Assembly: GCF_900105495.1 (NCBI RefSeq)
Contig: NZ_FNTF01000002.1
Span: 347,501 to 411,500 of the forward strand
DNA from: Pseudomonas frederiksbergensis
GTDB taxonomy: Bacteria > Pseudomonadota > Gammaproteobacteria > Pseudomonadales > Pseudomonadaceae
Direction: 5' to 3'
Length of the DNA stretch: 64,000 nt
Below the pieces are notes generated by a model. The model ran no database searches, was not told the DNA's origin, and worked only from the letters and a program-made list of their open reading frames with translations. Made by a program: the position numbers and the translations under genes. Positions 60,855 to 64,000 of this stretch are shown piece after piece. Position 1 is the first letter of the stretch. The number at the start of each line of letters is the position of its first letter.

Positions 60855-62537
60855 ATGAACAAGAACAATCGCCATCCTGCAGACGGTAAAAAACCAGTCA
60901 CCATTTTCGGTCCGGACTTTCCTTTCGGTTTCGATGACTGGATCGAGCATCCGGCCGGCCTGGGTAGCATCCCTGTGCACAACCATGGCGCCGAGGTTGC
61001 GATCGTCGGTGCCGGCATCGCCGGTCTGGTGGCGGCCTACGAATTGATGAAACTGGGCCTGAAACCCGTCGTCTACGAAGCCTCGAAAATGGGCGGCCGT
61101 CTGCGCTCGCAGGCATTCAACGGCGCCGAAGGCATCATCGCCGAGCTCGGCGGCATGCGCTTCCCGGTATCGTCCACCGCGTTTTATCACTACGTCGACA
61201 AGCTTGGCCTCGAAACCAAACCTTTCCCGAACCCGCTGACCCCTGCTTCGGGCAGCACGGTGATCGACCTCGAAGGTCAGACCCATTACGCACAGAAACT
61301 GGCGGATCTTCCTGCACTGTTCCAGGAAGTCGCCGACGCCTGGGCCGATGCGCTGGAAGCCGGTTCGCAGTTCTCTGACATCCAGCAAGCGATCCGCGAC
61401 CGTGATGTGCCGCGCCTGAAAGAACTGTGGAACACTCTCGTTCCGCTGTGGGACGACCGCACGTTCTACGACTTCGTTGCCACTTCCAAAGCCTTCGCCA
61501 AACTCTCGTTCCATCACCGCGAAGTGTTTGGTCAGGTCGGTTTCGGTACCGGCGGCTGGGACTCGGACTTCCCGAATTCGATGCTGGAAATCTTCCGCGT
61601 GGTCATGACCAACTGCGACGATCACCAGCATTTGGTGGTCGGCGGTGTGGAACAAGTGCCATTGGGGATCTGGCGTCATGTGCCGGAACGTTGCGTGCAC
61701 TGGCCGGAAGGCACCAGCCTCAGCTCCCTGCACAACGGCGCACCGCGTACCGGCGTGAAGAAAATTGCCCACGCGGCAGACGGGCGCTTTGCCGTCACCG
61801 ACAACTGGGGCGACACCCGCGAATACGCAGCGGTGCTGACCACGTGCCAGAGCTGGCTGCTGACCACCCAGATCGAATGCGACGAAACCCTGTTCTCGCA
61901 AAAGATGTGGATGGCGCTGGACCGCACTCGCTACATGCAATCGTCGAAAACCTTCGTGATGGTCGATCGGCCATTCTGGAAGGACAAGGACCCGGAAACC
62001 GGCCGCGACTTGATGAGCATGACCCTCACCGATCGTCTGACCCGTGGCACTTATCTGTTCGACAACGGCGACGACAAGCCGGGGGTGATTTGCCTGTCCT
62101 ATTCGTGGATGAGCGATGCGCTGAAAATGCTCCCGCAACCGGTGGAAAAACGCGTGAAACTGGCGCTGGATGCGTTGAAAAAGATCTACCCGAAAGTAGA
62201 CATCGCCGCGCGGATCATCGGCGATCCGATCACCGTGTCCTGGGAAGCCGACCCGCATTTCCTTGGGGCTTTCAAAGGTGCCCTGCCCGGCCACTATCGC
62301 TACAACCAGCGCATGTACGCGCACTTCATGCAGGACGACATGCCGGCCGAGCAGCGCGGGATTTTCATCGCCGGCGACGACGTTTCGTGGACGCCTGCCT
62401 GGGTCGAAGGCGCGGTACAGACCTCGCTCAATGCGGTGTGGGGCATCATGAAACACTTCGGCGGTGAAACTCACGCCGAGAACCCGGGTCCAGGAGATGT
62501 ATTCAACGAGATCGGTCCGATCGCCCTGCCCGAGTAA
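60855..62537 (+). CDS. davB: L-lysine 2-monooxygenase (flavin amine oxidase family)
   Basis: FAD enzyme of 560 residues, the same length as P. putida DavB, turning L-lysine into 5-aminovaleramide, CO2 and water. The dinucleotide-binding motif IVGAGIAGLVAAYE is near residue 50, followed by VYEASKMGGRLRS, and the C-terminal FIAGDDVSWTPAWVEGA closes the FAD site. The family also includes tryptophan 2-monooxygenase; davA directly downstream makes lysine the better call. ATG at 60855 follows AAGGTCAGCC. Confidence 0.9.
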   Translation: MNKNNRHPADGKKPVTIFGPDFPFGFDDWIEHPAGLGSIPVHNHGAEVAIVGAGIAGLVAAYELMKLGLKPVVYEASKMGGRLRSQAFNGAEGIIAELGGMRFPVSSTAFYHYVDKLGLETKPFPNPLTPASGSTVIDLEGQTHYAQKLADLPALFQEVADAWADALEAGSQFSDIQQAIRDRDVPRLKELWNTLVPLWDDRTFYDFVATSKAFAKLSFHHREVFGQVGFGTGGWDSDFPNSMLEIFRVVMTNCDDHQHLVVGGVEQVPLGIWRHVPERCVHWPEGTSLSSLHNGAPRTGVKKIAHAADGRFAVTDNWGDTREYAAVLTTCQSWLLTTQIECDETLFSQKMWMALDRTRYMQSSKTFVMVDRPFWKDKDPETGRDLMSMTLTDRLTRGTYLFDNGDDKPGVICLSYSWMSDALKMLPQPVEKRVKLALDALKKIYPKVDIAARIIGDPITVSWEADPHFLGAFKGALPGHYRYNQRMYAHFMQDDMPAEQRGIFIAGDDVSWTPAWVEGAVQTSLNAVWGIMKHFGGETHAENPGPGDVFNEIGPIALPE

Positions 62538-62549
62538 GAGGAATCCGAA

Positions 62550-63344
62550 ATGCGCGTAGCCCTTTACCAATGTCCACCGCTGCCCCTGGATGTCGCAGGC
62601 AACCTGCAACGTCTGCATCAATTGGCGCTGGAGGCCAAGGGCGCAGACTTGCTGGTGCTGCCGGAGATGTTTTTGACCGGTTACAACATCGGCCTCGATG
62701 CCGTCAACGTGCTGGCAGAGGTGCACAACGGTGAGTCGGCGCAGCAAATCGCGCGCATCGCCAAGACGGCCGGGATCGCCATTTTGTATGGTTATCCCGA
62801 GCGCACCGAGGACGGGCAGATCTACAACGCCGTGCAGTTGATCGACGCCAATGGCGAGCGGTTGTGCAACTACCGCAAGACTCACCTGTTCGGCGACCTC
62901 GATCATTCGATGTTCAGCGCCGGGCCGGATGAGTTTCCGCTGGTTGAACTCAATGGCTGGAAGCTCGGCTTCCTGATCTGCTACGACCTGGAGTTCCCGG
63001 AAAACGCCCGCCGCTTGGCCCTGGCCGGCGCCGAGCTGATTCTGGTGCCGACAGCGAACATGATTCCTTACGACTTCATCGCCGACGTCACCGTCCGCGC
63101 CCGGGCCTTCGAAAACCAGTGCTATGTGGCTTACGCCAACTATTGCGGCAACGAAGGCGAGATCCAGTATTGCGGCCAGAGCAGCATTGCTGCGCCGGAT
63201 GGCAGCCGCATCGCCCAGGCCGGGCTCGATGAAGCACTGATTGTCGGTGAGCTGGATCGTCAGTTGATGGTCGACTCCCGCGCCGCCAATCGCTACTTCC
63301 TCGATCGTCGCCCCGAGCTTTACGACGACCTTAACAAGCGCTGA
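62550..63344 (+). CDS. davA: 5-aminopentanamidase (nitrilase superfamily)
   Basis: Hydrolyses 5-aminovaleramide to 5-aminovalerate and ammonia. It has 264 residues. The nitrilase triad is visible: E39 in VLPEMF, K110 in YRKTH, and C144 in LICYDLEFP. It starts 12 bases after davB, so the two form an operon, with AGAGG at the start. Confidence 0.92.
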   Translation: MRVALYQCPPLPLDVAGNLQRLHQLALEAKGADLLVLPEMFLTGYNIGLDAVNVLAEVHNGESAQQIARIAKTAGIAILYGYPERTEDGQIYNAVQLIDANGERLCNYRKTHLFGDLDHSMFSAGPDEFPLVELNGWKLGFLICYDLEFPENARRLALAGAELILVPTANMIPYDFIADVTVRARAFENQCYVAYANYCGNEGEIQYCGQSSIAAPDGSRIAQAGLDEALIVGELDRQLMVDSRAANRYFLDRRPELYDDLNKR

Positions 63345-63392
63345 GCCTCTGTAATCCGCTAGCATTAGCGCTTCTCTGCTCTGGAAGTGCTC

Positions 63393-64000
63393 ATGCCTGC
63401 GCTGAATCACCCTCGCCCTCACACTGAAACCCTGGCCAACGGTCTGCGGGTGACGCTGCGTCATGCTCCCGATTTGAAGCGCAGTGCAGCAGCGTTGCGC
63501 GTCGCGGCGGGCAGCCATGACGTGCCGCTGGCATGGCCCGGGCTGGCGCACTTCCTCGAACACCTGCTGTTTCTCGGTACAGAGCGCTTTCCTGCGAGCC
63601 AGGCACTGATGGCCTACGTCCAGGGCCATGGTGGTCAGGTGAATGCGCGGACCAGTGAACGCACCACGGACTACTTTTTCGAGTTACCGCCTCAGTCATT
63701 TGCCGGGGGACTGGAGCGCCTGTCGGACATGCTCGCTCAACCGCGTATGAATCCGGACGATCAGCGGCGGGAACGGGAAGTGCTGCATGCTGAATTTGTC
63801 GCTTGGTCTCGAGATACGACCGCTCAGCAGCAATTCGCGCTGTTCGACGGTCTTTCAGCAGCGCATCCACTGCGGGCGTTTCATGCCGGTAACCGCTACA
63901 GCCTGCCGGTGCCGCAACCTGAGTTCCAGCAAGCCTTGCAGGGTTTCTATCAGCGGTTTTATCAGACCGGGCAGATGACTTTGAGCCTGACCGGGCCACA
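63393..64000 (+). CDS. pqqF: PqqF-type M16 zinc peptidase, 3' end outside the window
   Basis: N-terminal part of an M16 metallopeptidase of the PqqF group, thought to process the PqqA precursor of pyrroloquinoline quinone. The inverted zinc motif is H53-F-L-E56-H57 in LAHFLEHLLFLGT. NARTSERTTDYFFEL and REREVLHAEF follow as in M16 N-domains. About 200 residues are present of an expected 760 or more. The symbol follows gene order: pqqF lies beside davA in P. putida. Confidence 0.85.
   Translation, partial: MPALNHPRPHTETLANGLRVTLRHAPDLKRSAAALRVAAGSHDVPLAWPGLAHFLEHLLFLGTERFPASQALMAYVQGHGGQVNARTSERTTDYFFELPPQSFAGGLERLSDMLAQPRMNPDDQRREREVLHAEFVAWSRDTTAQQQFALFDGLSAAHPLRAFHAGNRYSLPVPQPEFQQALQGFYQRFYQTGQMTLSLTGP

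Noticed and set aside
60849..63629. A 926-codon open frame on the minus strand opposite davB and davA
   Set aside because: It mirrors the codon structure of two clearly identified genes on the plus strand and has no domain or start signal. It is a shadow frame caused by high GC at third positions.

Overview
The window reads as a chromosome segment of a Pseudomonas of the P. fluorescens / P. putida type. Gene order from tyrS to rpoD, and on to pqqF, follows the conserved Pseudomonas block that I know from P. aeruginosa PAO1 (around PA0574-PA0668) and P. putida (around PP_0381-PP_0424). The GC-rich codon use and the many copies of a GTGGGAGCG...GCTCGCGA palindromic repeat fit this. Nearly all the DNA is core genome. 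No phage, transposase, insertion sequence or CRISPR array was seen. Names drawn from those genomes are from memory and homology, not from a search.

Layout. 1-12 kb: tyrS (cut by the window edge), an M23 cell-wall peptidase, anmK, erpA, argC, hemJ, a nitronate monooxygenase, a DUF805 membrane protein, an SDR, a HIT protein, coq7, an OsmC protein and vfr. 11.5-20.3 kb: a lipoate-ligase-like gene, trpC-trpD-trpG, the autotransporter esterase estA, then trpE-gph-rpe. 20.4-29.9 kb: a 266-bp nested palindrome, an iron-type alcohol dehydrogenase, the ABC transporter agtDCBA and the two-component pair agtR-agtS. 29.9-41.3 kb: a DUF3530 protein, djlA, murU-amgK, and the outer-membrane and ribosome-maturation run lptD-surA-pdxA-rsmA-apaG-apaH-glpE. 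41.6-50.5 kb: the prkA-yeaH-spoVR stress cluster, cca, folK-folB, plsY and tsaD. 50.7-59.2 kb: rpsU-dnaG-rpoD, then the c-di-GMP protein rmcA and a tRNA with anticodon CAT. 59.3-64 kb: a small stand-alone HExxH (M41-like) protein, an Lrp-type regulator, davB-davA for lysine catabolism and the start of pqqF.

How it fits together. Three themes recur. Peptidoglycan recycling is represented by anmK and by amgK-murU, which together return anhydro-MurNAc to UDP-MurNAc. Envelope biogenesis is represented by lptD, surA, plsY, the M23 peptidase and estA. The 5-aminovalerate route is split between two places: davB and davA make 5-aminovalerate from lysine, and agtABCD with agtSR match the P. aeruginosa system for taking up and sensing 5-aminovalerate and 4-aminobutyrate.

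The most unusual signals are structural and lie between genes. They are the 266-bp nested inverted repeat at 20420-20685, a 105-bp four-hairpin palindrome inside the agt operon, a perfect 35-bp REP inverted pair at 30942-31027, and a second copy of the 3' end of gph stranded upstream of estA. I did not find a convincing wholly new multi-gene system. The least explained protein is the M41-like one beside the tRNA.
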